Source of the DNA: Mesostigma viride
Taxonomy: Eukaryota > Streptophyta > Mesostigmatophyceae > Mesostigmatales > Mesostigmataceae
Length of the DNA stretch: 64,000 bases
Assembly: GCA_009746045.1 (NCBI GenBank)
Contig: RPFO01000078.1
Coordinates: 1,459,107 to 1,523,106, forward strand
Direction: 5' to 3'
Part shown: positions 1 to 18,063 of the stretch, one piece after another
Position numbering within the stretch: position 1 is the first letter of the stretch
Layout: each line of letters begins with the position of its first letter
Program-made: the position numbers and the translations under genes
The notes under the pieces: generated by a model
Databases searched by the model: none
Seen by the model: the letters and a program-made list of their open reading frames with translations, nothing else
Told to the model about the DNA's origin: nothing

Positions 1-326
1 CACAGGGCACCCGCACCCTCATGGTCTATCACGCTATGCCCGGGTAAGGGGGGAGCATGCCTGTGAGGGGGAAGATCATCATGGCTATACAAGAGCTATG
101 GCATGGCTTCTCAGCAGAGAGTGACTCCCTGCATGGGCACAACATTACTAAATAACAATGGCAGACCATTGTCCATACATTAATATGCAGGCCCAATTAA
201 TAAACCAATTAATAAACCAATTAATAAATGCAGGCCCACGCACCAGCCCCTGTGGGCAAGCCCGCCCCCCCCCCCCCAGGAGGAAGGGGCGCTTTGCTGA
301 GTAGAGTAGCCGCTAGGATTTTGGTA

Positions 327-449
327 GATTAATTAATTAACTAATTAATAGACACGTGACTGCGTCACGTGAGCATAAGTCCTCAGTGGGAGGGGAACAT
401 GGGATGGAATGGATGGTATAAGCTATCTAGGTCCTAGTTACAGGGGTGG
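327..449 (-). mobile_element. 3'-end fragment of RTE-like LINE with TTAA tail
   Basis: This stretch nearly matches the 3' untranslated end of the RTE-like LINE at 11195-14535. Both share a TTAA-rich tail, the CACGTGACTGCGTCACGTGA palindrome and the run leading to a CCTAGTTACAGGGGTG block. Read on the minus strand, the TTAA tail lies at the 3' end, as expected for a 5'-truncated retrotransposed copy. No coding sequence remains. Confidence 0.75.
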
Positions 450-676
450 TTTGGTAGATTATATTAGATTATCTATGATTGTTCGCTTAGTAGTTTTTCG
501 CGGCTCCGCACACCCCCACCCACCCGCGATGGAATACGTGCTCCCATGATCTCCCAACGGAGTCATACATTATAATTTAATTTAATTTTTTTAATCCCTG
601 TTTGATTCACATGCAACAAGAACGAGGGGGCATTAATTAAACGCGTGAGCAGCACTCCCGTTAAGGATTCACTAGC

Positions 677-1058
677 TCCAGAGTGCTTTTAATCCCTGTA
701 TGCGCACAGCAGGAAGGGGGCAGAGACCCCGGCCCCCTTCCCTCATGCCGCTGGCATGCCACAGGTGCAATTGATGGTCAAGTTATAATTAATTATGTTA
801 AATTGGACTGCGTCACGTGAGCATAAGTCCTCAGGGGGATGGAATCGATGATGCTAGCTATCTAGGTTCTAGTTACAGGGTTGCGGGTGCCGCGGCCCAA
901 ATTACTATGAATGCCATCAATTAATTGAACAAGTGCTCCCACTGGGGAGTCACGGAGCACCAGAGTGCTTCTAGTCCCTGAGTGTGCACAGCGGGTAGGG
1001 GGCAGAGACCCCTCCCTTCCCTCATGCCACAGGGCACAGGCATGCCACAGGGTGCACA
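677..1058. repeat. Duplicated G-rich segment around LINE ends
   Basis: A segment of about 95 bp beginning with CCAGAGTGCTT and holding a GGGGGCAGAGACCCC core occurs at 677-775 and again, diverged, at 960-1058. A related CACAGGGCAC/CATGCC motif starts the window. The two copies flank the LINE fragment at 783-920. No gene is seen in 1-1554 apart from these repeats, which form the 3' flank of the exostosin gene. Confidence 0.5.
783..920 (-). mobile_element. Second 3'-end fragment of RTE-like LINE
   Basis: A diverged copy of the same LINE 3' end as at 327-449. It retains the GACTGCGTCACGTGAGCAT block, the TAGCTATCTAGG block and the CCGCGGCCC block in the same order, with an AT-rich tail on the low-coordinate side. 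It is 5'-truncated and non-coding. Confidence 0.65.
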
Positions 1059-1554
1059 ATCAGACCCGTCGAAACGATCTGGAACCCCCTGTGGGTGCAA
1101 TAAATATAGTAAAAAATTACAATATGGGAACCCTGGCTTCGCCTGCGCAGCCCCAAAAGTGACCATGCACCGTTTTGTGAGGGCTTGCGTGGCTTGCCGT
1201 TTCCTGCGAGATCCGGGGGTTGTCATAGCTGCAGCTGCATCTGTCACCTCTTTAGTCGCTGCGGCTTCTCAAAGCGTTAGATCCAGGAATTCTGCCAGTT
1301 TGCTCCAGGAAAAATTCCAGCGAGCTGTGTCTGCTCGCAGGATCTTTCTACCCTTCACGAGGGTGGCCCTTTGCGGCCAGCTTCCTGAGGCGTATGCTCG
1401 GCCAGGGCTGGACTATAACCATGTCATAGTACATCCTTTCATATTCTGTGCAGGTGACCCTATATATCATTGGCTTTGGGGTCAGCTTCCTCTGGCCTTG
1501 TTGTTCCGCCTTTCGATGAAGCACGGAACATTCACAAGAAACCGCCACTGGTGT

Positions 1555-8061
<6,507 letters not shown>

Positions 8062-8690
8062 CAGAAAATATCCGCTTCGCTACCGAGGAAACAGCATTGT
8101 AATCAAGCTTTGGCGAGGCAGCAATGATTTCATTGCAAGCCGCTCTATCTGATGCGTCTTCCGCGACAACGATCGATCATTACTAACGACCAAAACACTT
8201 TTGCACATTAGAGACGCCATATATGTCTGAAGAAACGCGCGCGTCTCTTGGTCGATTCGGCTTCGCAAGTTCTTAGAATTCACGTAGTTTGCCGGATATA
8301 ATTGACGTCATTAGTCGTTACCCATAACCCTCTTTTACAATTATTCAAGGGATAAACGGATCTGACATTTATAATGACAATCATGATCAATCATCATACA
8401 GTATGACGGACGACGGTATATTAATAATAATAATTGTCCAATACTGATAGTAGACAATACAATAATAATAATTATTGTCCATCCTGATTCCTCTCTGAGT
8501 AGTAAGATACAGTACGCCTGCTAACATTCGCCCCCGTGGGGCTACTGTAACATGTGACGCTATTGGCGAGAAACTGGACTACCGTAGCAGAAATGTACAC
8601 TTTGGCGAATTATTTAATTTTTGGCCCAAAATGTATCAGATTCCGACAATTTTTTACCCCTATCTTCCATTTTTGGACCGTGGCTTGGCA
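8062..8690 (-). promoter_or_regulatory. Upstream region of the exostosin gene
   Basis: About 630 bp upstream of the presumed start codon at 8061. It is AT-rich around 8330-8490, with ATAATAATAAT-type runs. No convincing core promoter element can be assigned by eye. Confidence 0.35.
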
Positions 8691-8693
8691 TCG

Positions 8694-9502
8694 TACACCG
8701 TCCGCATTGGAAGTTTGTTATTATGGGTCAATTTTTGCCGTATTTGCATTACGAATAACCCTGGATTGTTTGTTGGGGAGCCAGTTAGAGTCCCGGGTTT
8801 TTATTATTTAATTAAAACCTTTTGTTTGTTTGTTTGTTTGTCCTGCAGCCGTTCAAGGCACGTGGGTACTTATTTAATTAAATTTCTTTTGTTTGTTTGG
8901 TTGATATGGTACACGCCGTCCCCAACCCGGCCCGGCGGCCCCCCTTTCGGCGGCCACAGGAGGCCACAGGCTATCATAGTCAGTGGAGGTCTCAGGTCAG
9001 TGATACCCTATTTAATTGCTCAAGGCCCATAAGTATCGCACATGAGTAGTACATCTTACATGTACATCTGTAGACACGCTCAGGCCTCAGCCCGCTCTAC
9101 TGAGTACCGACCGACGTGCCCTGCCGAGGCAGTAGAGCGTGGATTGCTGGATGCAAAAGCGGTTCACTTGGTTCGCGCCTCACCCCGCGCTCGGCCTGCG
9201 TCTCGCGGGTTTTTTTCGATTTTCACGATATTTCCGTCATGTTCCCCGCCTGTCCAAGGTATTTTCGAAGGTTTTATGTACTTTATATTATATAATATAA
9301 AGTGTTTGTTTGTTTTCTCACAGGGCGACGACCCCGTGCCCACATGAGTTAATTAATTAATTTTGTTTGTTTGTTTGTTGAGTCCAGTCCTCAGCCCCCG
9401 GAGTTAATTAATTAATTTTCTTTTGTTTTTTTTATGGTTTTCAGCCAGAACATTTTCCAGAAGCTAATTATTTATTTAAAACTTCTAATGCGGACGGTGT
9501 AA
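8694..9502. mobile_element. Possible non-autonomous element with inverted termini
   Basis: An ACACCGTCCGCATTGGAAGT end at 8694-8714 is matched in inverted orientation at 9481-9500 with about two mismatches over 24 bp. The 0.8 kb between is AT-rich with several TTAATTAA and GTTTGTTT runs and no credible coding region. The layout resembles a small DNA transposon or fold-back element. No clear target-site duplication is seen. Confidence 0.4.
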
Positions 9503-9599
9503 TGGCAGATCCTGACTGCCCTCGCCGAGATCTATCGACTGCGCTACTTAACCCTGGGTTAAACTTGAGATCAGACCCCCCCATCTCCTAGTTGCCATT

Positions 9600-10990
9600 C
9601 TTGACTTTGGCTTACTTGATCCGGATGGCCCCGTGATATCAAGGTCCTGCAGATATCAGTTACTGGCATATACTGAAGTTAATGCTTGGGTGCACAACAT
9701 GCCATCGCTACACGCTTTAAACACCCTCATCCAGGCCATCCAGCTACATGGCATGCTCTGATGATGGCCCCACGCAAGGCCCTCCAACCGGGTAATTGGA
9801 TCAGTTTTTACCCAGACGGGATCACACCCACATGCAAAGGTCTGGTCCGGGGAGTGTTACTACCTCCGGCCGGAATTCAAGTCCAAGTGGCCGACATCCT
9901 TCCCGGCCACCATGGTTGCCTCAATCAGTTGGCGACATGATGTGTATGTCTTCCAGCCCACCAATGTCACCGTATCCGGATGGTCCCGTGGTTAATATCA
10001 AGGTCCTGCATGTTCCAGCCGGACCCCACGACCCCGGCGGACTGGAGGCCATCACTTGGTTACACGTAGGCAATACGAGGTTGGACACTCTACCATTGGA
10101 CCCCCTGGAATTTGGCTGGACCCTGAACAAGGGGATGTCTAGGATCAGCAAATGTCTTTACGAGTACACGGCAGAATGGGGCTATGACATTTTATTGCAC
10201 GAGAACCATAAGCTCCACCCTGGCCGCCCCCGATGGGGCTTTCAATGGCCTGGTTACAGTTGGATTAAACTTATCACCCTGGCGGTCGATCACCCCTTGG
10301 TGGACCGCAGAGCGACCGACATTCAACATCTTTTACTGCACAGGGCAATTGGGGTAAACGCGACCCTCAACAGTCGGTCGTTTCACCACGATGCGACAAT
10401 GATGCATGTGCACCTTCCCCTCGGAAACAATTGCGCACCGCTTTCTCTACTGCCAAGTGAGCGGGGTGTGGCAATGGTTGTTTAACGTATGGTCCGCATG
10501 GACCGCGCTACCACATTCCACATGTTAATTAGCGCTATCAGTGCGTTGTATCATATTCGGTATTGCGGGGACCCCAGGGGATGAGTTGTCTGACAGTCAA
10601 CTAGCCTGGGTATGGCTACGCACTAACATGCTATATGCGATCTGGACTATCCGGAACGAGACGGTTAAATTCAAAGTGCGGCACGAGTACACCAAAGCCA
10701 CCGTGGTGAGTGAGGCGGTTTATCTTCCTCTGGAACTCAGCAACGCGTCGCGCTTGGCTCTTGGCGCAAGAACACTACAAGGTGTGGGACCCCGGGCCCA
10801 ACAATGACAGGCCTAACCCCTTGGAGCTTTTCCATGCTCGAGCTCCTGGGACGCAACAGGGTGTTTACTTGCATTCCTCACGGTGACCTTACGCGCGTCA
10901 CTTGCTCCCCTGGTCACATAATGCTCCTTTCTAAACCTTTCACCTATCACACTACCCTCAGTCAGTGGGTAACCAGCTGGTCGATACGTG
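9600..10990 (+). pseudogene. 3' fragment of L1-like LINE, decayed
   Basis: Translated pieces in several frames match the C-terminal part of the LINE at 52382-55900. Shared motifs are YEYTAEWGY, a KLHPGRPRWG block, WLHVGNTRLDTLPLDP, VDRRATDIQHLL and a distal MLYAIWTIRNE segment. A start near TVNAWVHNMP-like sequence at about 9655 is also shared. Stops and frameshifts break the frame, and the reverse transcriptase core is absent, so this is a dead 5'-truncated copy. Confidence 0.8.
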
Positions 10991-11194
10991 GTACCTCTTA
11001 ACCTAACGATATTCTTATTGGTAAAATTATAAAAAAATACCCATTTACCCGGAAAACTTTGGCTGACTTGGCGTAAGAGAATGACGTAAGAGCCATTTCA
11101 GTTGGCCAGTCTCGTAGTAACAAGACTATCACCTGGTCCGAAACCAACCTTCGACCCGAGGGCAGATTTGGAATTCCCTTTGAGAGATCTGTCG

Positions 11195-14100
11195 ATTAAT
11201 TAATTAATTAATAGACACGTGACTGCGTCACGTGAGCATAAGTCCTCAGTGGGAGGGGAACATGGGATGGAATGGATGGTATAAGCTATCTAGGTCCTAG
11301 TTACAGGGGTGTGGGCACCGCGGCCCGAATCGCTATGAATGCCATACTTGGTCACACGCGGAGCCCCCACAGGCTTGGGGGTGGTCTCCTTCATCACTAC
11401 TTGCCATCTATCCTTGCGCACCATCTGCCTCCATATTACAGACAAACCAGGAGGCTGCCCGGGGGTGAGCCCGTCACGTCTAGTGTAGCACATGTCCATG
11501 CCGAGTCTATCACGAAATGTCCACGGGTGGCGGCCCTGCCGCGCGCGGCCGGGGGCACGCCAGGTTAGGACATGTCGCCCAGGCTGGGCGGGCTTGGTGC
11601 CAGCTAGTCTATCTGAGGTATCTACCTGATCTGTGCGGGCCAGGTGCCCGGCTACTAGCCCAGGCGCCTGTGCCTTAGTGCCTAATAATGTGGGAAACAT
11701 AGGGCAAATCAGCGTACAAATCCTCATTCCTAATGTGCAAACCAAAGGGGAGGTTAAGGGCCTTGCGCAGCATCTTGGTGACGGCGCCGTCGAGTCGTTG
11801 CTCCAGCTCCTGCGTCAGTGCCCACGTCTCGGCGCCGTAGGTCAGGATCGTCAGAATGACGACCTTGAAGAGGTCACGCTTGACGATCCGGGGTAGGGCG
11901 GGGCTGCTCCACCAGCGGCGGTGGTCATGGATCGAGGTGCGCCCACGCCATGCATGCCGATCCGTGTCGTCATGTCGTCCTCGCAGTCGGGAAGCCAACT
12001 GCCGAGCAGCTTGCCAGCGGCCTGAAGGAGGGTAGTTGACCTCGGCATCGTCTAAGAGGCGGAGTGTGGGTGGAGGCCCTGCCATGCCGAGGGCCAGGGC
12101 CTCCGTTTTGGGGCTGATTTCTAGACCAACCGCCCGAGCCTTGAGGTCCAGGCAGTCCAGCCAAAGTTGGGCAGACTCCGGCTTCTCGATGTCAGCGTGA
12201 TGTCGTCGGCATAAATGAGGTCAGCTAGTAAATTCTGCTTGTTAGTCGGCCCCCCTTCCCCAAGCTCGTTCGTGATCGCTAGGCCAGGGGCACGGCCTGC
12301 AATGCTAGCAAAGCGAGCACGTGCCTGGCGCATAACATAATCCACTACAATAATAAACAGGTACGGCGACAGGACGCAACCCTGCCAGACGCCGGTCTGC
12401 AGTGGGCATGGCGGGGTAATGCCGTGTTGAGTGCGCACCGAAGTGGTCGACCCCTCATACAGCGTGCGGATGACGGTAATCAGGGGAGTGGGGACGCGAG
12501 CGCGAGCAAGTACAGCCCATAGAGCGTCCCAGAGGACAGAATCAAAAGCCTTGATGAAGTCGACGAAGATCAGGATGGCGGGAAACTCACCAGGTTGCAG
12601 GAGAGCGATTTCCTCGAAGAGGCGACGCGCGACGAAGATGGCCATGACGGTGTTGCGCCCAGGACGGAAGCCCATTTGACTTTCCCAAGGTGACAGTCGA
12701 GAGCAGAACGAAGGCGGTTGAGGATCATGCGCATGAACAACTTAAGTGCGGCGCTCTGGATGCAGACTCCTCTGTAGTTGGCGGGGTCGTCAGGGGAACC
12801 TTTGTTTTTGTACAGCATAATACGGTAGCTGTGCTGCCACTCAGGAATCGGCGGCGCGTCGGCAAGCAGGATCCGGTTGCAGACGTCAAGCAGGAACCCG
12901 TGAGCGCCGTCAGCTTAATCACCGGGGCTGGGAGCTGGTCAGGTCCAACGGCGGCATAGAAGCGGAGTTGCTTGGCGGCGGTGCTCAGCTCGAGCTCGGT
13001 GAACGGCGGGAGCTCGTTGGGGTCGGCCAGGGGTTCCGTCAGGGCTGGGTACGTGTAGTCCTGCTCAGCGGCGGGCGGCGTGGGCGGCGCAGGGACGTCC
13101 GCAGGCGCTACTGCCAGGCGTGCGGCCGCCAGAGGGCCAAGCGGCGGAGGCGGGGGGGGGCGCCGAGCAGCCGGGACTGGGAGGAATACCACTGGTCGAG
13201 CTGCTGCTGCGGTGAGCCAGAGAGCGTCCGCGGCGCCGGCTGCGCGCCGCCGGCGGGCCGTTGGGCGTGACGCAGGCGGGTCCAGGCGTACTTGCCGTGC
13301 TGGTCCTTGAGGTGGGCGAAGTACTCGCGGACATGAAGGTCCTCCTGCTCCTTGGTCGCCTGCCGGATGGCCGAGTGGTAATCGGCTTTGAGGCGGGCGT
13401 AGCGGGCGGGGTCGCTGTTGTCGCGCAGGGCTTGCCGGGCCTGGATGACGGCGGGGAGCCGGTGCAGGCTGGTGAAGCGGGGCGGGCGGCGGGGGGGCAG
13501 CAGGGCCCCGGCCGCGGGCAGCTTGTCAGCGAGGTGCCGAAGGGCCGATGCCGGGCCGGCAGCGAACAGCTGGGCGTGGCTGGCCGGGATGTCCAGCGCG
13601 TCGACGAACGCCTCTGCGCGCGCTTGTGGGCGCGTTTTTCAGGGAAGTCCAGGCTCCAGAGCGTCGTCAGATTTCTCAAGCAACTGAAGTGTGCGCAAAT
13701 CAGGTGGTGCCACGTGCTTACGAAAGGGCGAGGGGAATCGCAGGCGGATGCGGGCGGTGACGATGCGATGATCGGAGCGCACCAGGGGGATCACATGCGA
13801 GCGAGCAGCTAGTACAGATCCTTGATGACGCTTGCGCATTACAACATAGTCAGCAGCGTTCAGTGCCAGTTGGCGAGGTGTGTGTGACCAAAGCATCTGG
13901 ACTATGTGCCGGAAAGCGGGTGTTGGCAGTGACCAAATCGCATGTCGTAAGCAAATCAGCAAAAATTAGTTCAGTGTTGGCATTGGAGACCGTACCGTTG
14001 GGGGCGTGATGACATCCGCCAGTACCCGGTGGTAGCGTGGCGTTGGCGTCCAGCAGCAGAGCGAGGTAGTTGCGACCAGGGATGCCGTTCGCCAGGTTCT

Positions 14101-14535
14101 CCAGCGCTGCAAAGAAGTCCTTGCGGTCTTGTTCTGGGTGGCCGGAGTGGGGTGCGTAACCAACGCCCACCGTCAGGGCGTAGGTCGAGTGGCCCTCCAT
14201 CGAATAAAAAGTGGCCACAAGGAGCCGAGCGTTGACCAGCTGGGGTTCGCTCATGTGCATGGCGTACGGCGAGCGGGGAGCAGAGGAGACCGACGCGCGC
14301 CCCCGTTCCCGGTGCCGTCGCCGCCTCCGTAGTAGAACCGCCAGCCGTCGATGTTGTCAGCAGCAAGGGCAGTTGATCCGCGGGCCGATGCAGTGCGCCT
14401 GTGTTCTTGGATTCCCAGGATGGCGATATTATTGTCGATGCAGAAACCAATTTAAGATTGGAGACTCGATGGCACTGACAGTCGTCACTGCGCAGGCACT
14501 AGTCTGTCGATTGCACTATAGTCAAATTTAAATTT
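11195..14535 (-). mobile_element. RTE-like non-LTR retrotransposon, frameshifted
   Basis: Read on the minus strand, an endonuclease (EEP) domain starts near 14420 with NIAILGIQEHR. It continues through GVGYAPHSG and LLLDANAT and ends near 13780 with VRSDHRIVTARIRL. The reverse transcriptase follows: YKNKGSPDDPANYRGV, FVDFIKAFDSV, TGVWQGCVLSPYLF and the catalytic LIYADDITL (near 12220). Downstream are LTYGAETWAL and a LRKALNLPFGLHIRNEDLY stretch, typical of RTE-type elements. Several frameshifts, for example near 14290, 13900, 12850 and 12130, make it inactive. The 3' end is a TTAA-repeat tail at 11195-11213. The 5' limit is approximate. Confidence 0.85.
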
Positions 14536-14635
14536 GGGGTTGATCTACGAGGCCCAGTTTCCTTGCGTAGTCCAGTCCTTCAGTTTTGTTGGTTGGTTGC
14601 ATTTGGACTGCGTTATCGGGCGATCGATTTGCATT

Positions 14636-15610
14636 AACATATATATTATAAAAATATAATTACTTACAGCAGAGTGAAATCACTCAAACCAAAGCAAACG
14701 CCCAGCTATAAACCTATATACAGAGCCATGTCAAAGCTCTATACTACGATAAGACCAATGGAAACACCGAACGGGAGGAACCTAATAGCCCTGCTGCACC
14801 GCAAAATCAGCCCGCGTACGGCGGAGCATGATATCAGCCATGGCCCGAGTCAGCGCCACCGACAAGCGCTGACGCCAATATGACGTCCAGGTCCTGAGGT
14901 CCGCGCCGACCATGGGGCCCGCTGGCCCTCCAGGTCCAGCCGGTCCTCCTGGAGCCGGCAACACTCCTTGAAGAAGGCGGAGGTCAGGGGCCCCATGGCC
15001 CCAAACTCCTCCAGGACAAAGGGCACCACACGATGGTGCCCGACGTCGCCGTAGGCCAGGAGCTTGGCCCGCTCCGCGCCCGGTCCGCCGTGTAACCTGC
15101 CGTGAGGGAGGCCCCAGCCACGTGGCTAAGAGCCAAGGGCCGCGCCACCGAAACGTCAATAAGCAGATGCCGGCCACCCCCCTCAAAGTCCAGCACCACG
15201 ATGTCAGGCCGGTGGTTGGGGGAATAGAAGGCAGCGCCATCCGCATCCTCGGACCGGATGTTCGCGTGGGGGAAAACCGACCGAACCATGGCGAGCACCA
15301 CCGTCAGGAGGACAGTGTGCAAATACAAATACCAATTCTGATTCTGTTGGCCCCCCATGCAGGCAAGGTAGTGAGTCCCCGTGGGATCCAGCGGCTGCCC
15401 ACAGCTACCACAAGGCCGCTTGGCCGGAACAAGAGGAGTGCGGGGCAAATAGCTGGTGCCGGAGCGCCACCGAGTAGTGGCTGGGAGCTAAGGCGAATGG
15501 GGGGGCCATGGGAAGAGCACGAAGGTACGCCGAGCCCACACTCCGCAAGGAAAGCGAGAACAGCCACGCACGTCCCTGCATGGGCATTGAGGTCCGCGAA
15601 AAAAGCCAAC
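14636..15610 (-). mobile_element. REL-endonuclease LINE copy A, 5'-truncated
   Basis: Copy A of a family repeated six times up to 20085. It covers the 3' part of the ORF (Cys-rich finger and endonuclease domain) and a 115-bp 3' UTR ending in an ATATATAT-type tail at 14636-14650. Small insertions relative to copies C and D, near 14895 and 15085, shift the frame. AACATATATATTA occurs at both ends (14636 and 15608), compatible with a target-site duplication. Confidence 0.8.
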
Positions 15611-16718
15611 ATATATATTAAAAATATAATTACTTACAGCAGAGTGAAATCACTCAAACCAAAGCAAACGCCCAGCTATAAACCTATATACAGAGCCATG
15701 TCAAAGCTCTATACTACGATAAGACCAATGGAAACTCCTAACGGGAGGAACCTAATAGCCCTGCTGCACCGCAAAATCAGCCCGCGTACGGCGGAGCATG
15801 ATGTCAGCCATGGCCCGAGTCAGCGCCACCGACAAGCGCTGACGCCAATATGACGTCCAGGTCCGCGCCGACCATGGGGCCCGCTGGCCCTCCAGGTCCA
15901 GCCGGTCCTCCCGGAGCCGGCAACACTCCTTGAAGAAGGCGGAGGTCAGGGGCCCCATGGCCCCAAACTCCTCCAGGACAAAGGGCACCACACGATGGTG
16001 CCCGACGTCGCCGTAGGCCAGGAGCTTGGCCCGCTCCGCCCGGTCCGCCGTGTAACCTGCCGTGAGGGAGGCCCCAGCCACGTGGCTAAGAGCCAAGGGC
16101 CGCGCCACCGAAACGTCAATAAGCAGATGCCGGCCACCCCCCTGAAAGTCCAGCACCACGATGTCAGGCCGGTGGTTGGGGGAATAGAAGGCAGCGCCAT
16201 CCGCATCCTCGGACCGGATGTTCGCGTGGGGGAAAACCGACCGAATCATGGCGAGCACCACCGTCAGGAGGACAGTGTGCAAATACAAATACCAATTCTG
16301 ATTCTGTTGGCCCCCCATGCAGGCAAGGTAGTGAGTCCCCGTGGGATCCAGCGGCTGCCCACAGCTACCACAAGGCCGCCCGGCCGGAACAAGAGGCTGC
16401 GGGGCAAATAGCTGGTGCCGGAGCGCCACCGAGTAGTGGCTGGGAGCCAAGGCGAATGGGGGGCCATGGGAAGAGCACGAAGGTACGCCGAGCCCACACT
16501 CCGCAAGGAAAGCGAGAACAGCCACGCACGTCCCTGGGCGTTGAGGTCCGCGAAAAGAGCAATCCAATCAGCCGTGTGCAGAATACCCGCGTAGGTTTTC
16601 TGGTGTTTATCGATGACGCGAGCAGGGAATGCGGCGGGAGATTGAACGGAGGCGACCGAGGGAGTGCCGCGAGGGAGGTGGCGCTGTACCGCCTGAGCGG
16701 CACGGACGGGAGAACATA
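15611..16718 (-). mobile_element. REL-endonuclease LINE copy B, 5'-truncated
   Basis: Same orientation as copy A and directly abutting it. Its TA-rich 3' tail starts at 15611 and its 5' truncation lies at about 16715 inside the ORF. A six-G run near 16460, where C and D have seven, shifts the frame. Downstream of that point the frame is open to the usual stop at 15752. It is joined head to head with copy C through TATATATA. Confidence 0.8.
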
Positions 16719-16723
16719 TATAT

Positions 16724-18062
16724 AGCCCCGACCTCGCGCCACATGCTATTCGCATTGCCTCCCTGCCTGCACGGATGGGTGGCTGTGGTCTGACTCGTGC
16801 CGCCCGGCTGGCCCCAGCAGCATTTTTGGGCTCCGTCGCTCAGTCGTGGGCGGAAAGCTGCCGGCTCCTGCCCCTTTTGGCAACGGCAGCGCCTGACCTC
16901 CTGGACCCCAGCAGCCCTTTGCCCTTCGTCACCGCCATCCAGGAGGCCTATGCTGAGATCCAGCAGGCCTGTTCTCCCGTCCGTGCCGCTCAGGCGGTAC
17001 AGCGCCACCTCCCTCGCGGCACTCCCTCGGTCGCCTCCGTTCAATCTCCCGCCGCATTCCCTGCTCGCGTCATCGATAAACACCAGAAAACCTACGCGGG
17101 TATTCTGCACACGGCTGATTGGATTGCTCTTTTCGCGGACCTCAACGCCCAGGGACGTGCGTGGCTGTTCTCGCTTTCCTTGCGGAGTGTGGGCTCGGCG
17201 TACCTTCGTGCTCTTCCCATGGCCCCCCCATTCGCCTTGGCTCCCAGCCACTACTCGGTGGCGCTCCGGCACCAGCTATTTGCCCCGCAGCCTCTTGTTC
17301 CGGCCGGGCGGCCTTGTGGTAGCTGTGGGCAGCCGCTGGATCCCACGGGGACTCACTACCTTGCCTGCATGGGGGGCCAACAGAATCAGAATTGGTATTT
17401 GTATTTGCACACTGTCCTCCTGACGGTGGTGCTCGCCATGATTCGGTCGGTTTTCCCCCACGCGAACATCCGGTCCGAGGATGCGGATGGCGCTGCCTTC
17501 TATTCCCCCAACCACCGGCCTGACATCGTGGTGCTGGACTTTGAGGGGGGTGGCCGGCATCTGCTTATTGACGTTTCGGTGGCGCGGCCCTTGGCTCTTA
17601 GCCACGTGGCTGGGGCCTCCCTCACGGCAGGTTACACGGCGGACCGGGCGGAGCGGGCCAAGCTCCTGGCCTACGGCGACGTCGGGCACCATCGTGTGGT
17701 GCCCTTTGTCCTGGAGGAGTTTGGGGCCATGGGGCCCCTGACCTCCGCCTTCTTCAAGGAGTGTTGCCGGCTCCGGGAGGACCGGCTGGACCTGGAGGGC
17801 CAGCGGGCCCCATGGTCGGCGCGGACCTGGACGTCATATTGGCGTCAGCGCTTGTCGGTGGCGCTGACTCGGGCCATGGCTGACATCATGCTCCGCCGTA
17901 CGCGGGCTGATTTTGCGGTGCAGCAGGGCTATTAGGTTCCTCCCGTTAGGAGTTTCCATTGGTCTTATCGTAGTATAGAGATTTTACATGGCTCTGTATA
18001 GAGAGTTTATAGCTGGGCGTTTGCTTTGGTTTGAGTGATTTCACTCTGCTGTAAGTAATTAT
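16724..18062 (+). mobile_element. REL-endonuclease LINE copy C, 5'-truncated
   Basis: A plus-strand copy, head to head with B and tail to tail with D. It carries an intact reading frame to the stop at 17933-17935, followed by the short 3' UTR and a TATTATTAATATATATT tail near 18060. Its 5' end is cut inside the ORF at GCCCCGACCTC. Confidence 0.85.
16775..17935 (+). CDS. C-terminal part of LINE ORF: zinc finger plus REL endonuclease
   Basis: 386 residues remain open in copy C. In order they show a LPARMGGCGL-like post-RT segment, a CCHC finger (CGSCGQPLDPTGTHYLAC) and a PD-(D/E)XK-type core with RPDIVVLDF, LLIDVSV and a following ERAKLLAYGDVG. They end with a conserved ADIMLRRTRADF tail. This order after the reverse transcriptase is known from R2/R4-like elements that cleave specific targets with a restriction-like endonuclease. 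The reverse transcriptase itself is missing, so the first Met is only a convenient start. Autonomous activity is not expected. Confidence 0.75.
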   Translation: MGGCGLTRAARLAPAAFLGSVAQSWAESCRLLPLLATAAPDLLDPSSPLPFVTAIQEAYAEIQQACSPVRAAQAVQRHLPRGTPSVASVQSPAAFPARVIDKHQKTYAGILHTADWIALFADLNAQGRAWLFSLSLRSVGSAYLRALPMAPPFALAPSHYSVALRHQLFAPQPLVPAGRPCGSCGQPLDPTGTHYLACMGGQQNQNWYLYLHTVLLTVVLAMIRSVFPHANIRSEDADGAAFYSPNHRPDIVVLDFEGGGRHLLIDVSVARPLALSHVAGASLTAGYTADRAERAKLLAYGDVGHHRVVPFVLEEFGAMGPLTSAFFKECCRLREDRLDLEGQRAPWSARTWTSYWRQRLSVALTRAMADIMLRRTRADFAVQQGY

Positions 18063-18063
18063 A

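Noticed and set aside
543-595. Similarity of a CCCAACGGAGT...TTTAATTTAAT stretch to the LINE 3' UTR near 49979
   Set aside because: About 35 bp of AT-rich similarity is too little to call a copy of that element.
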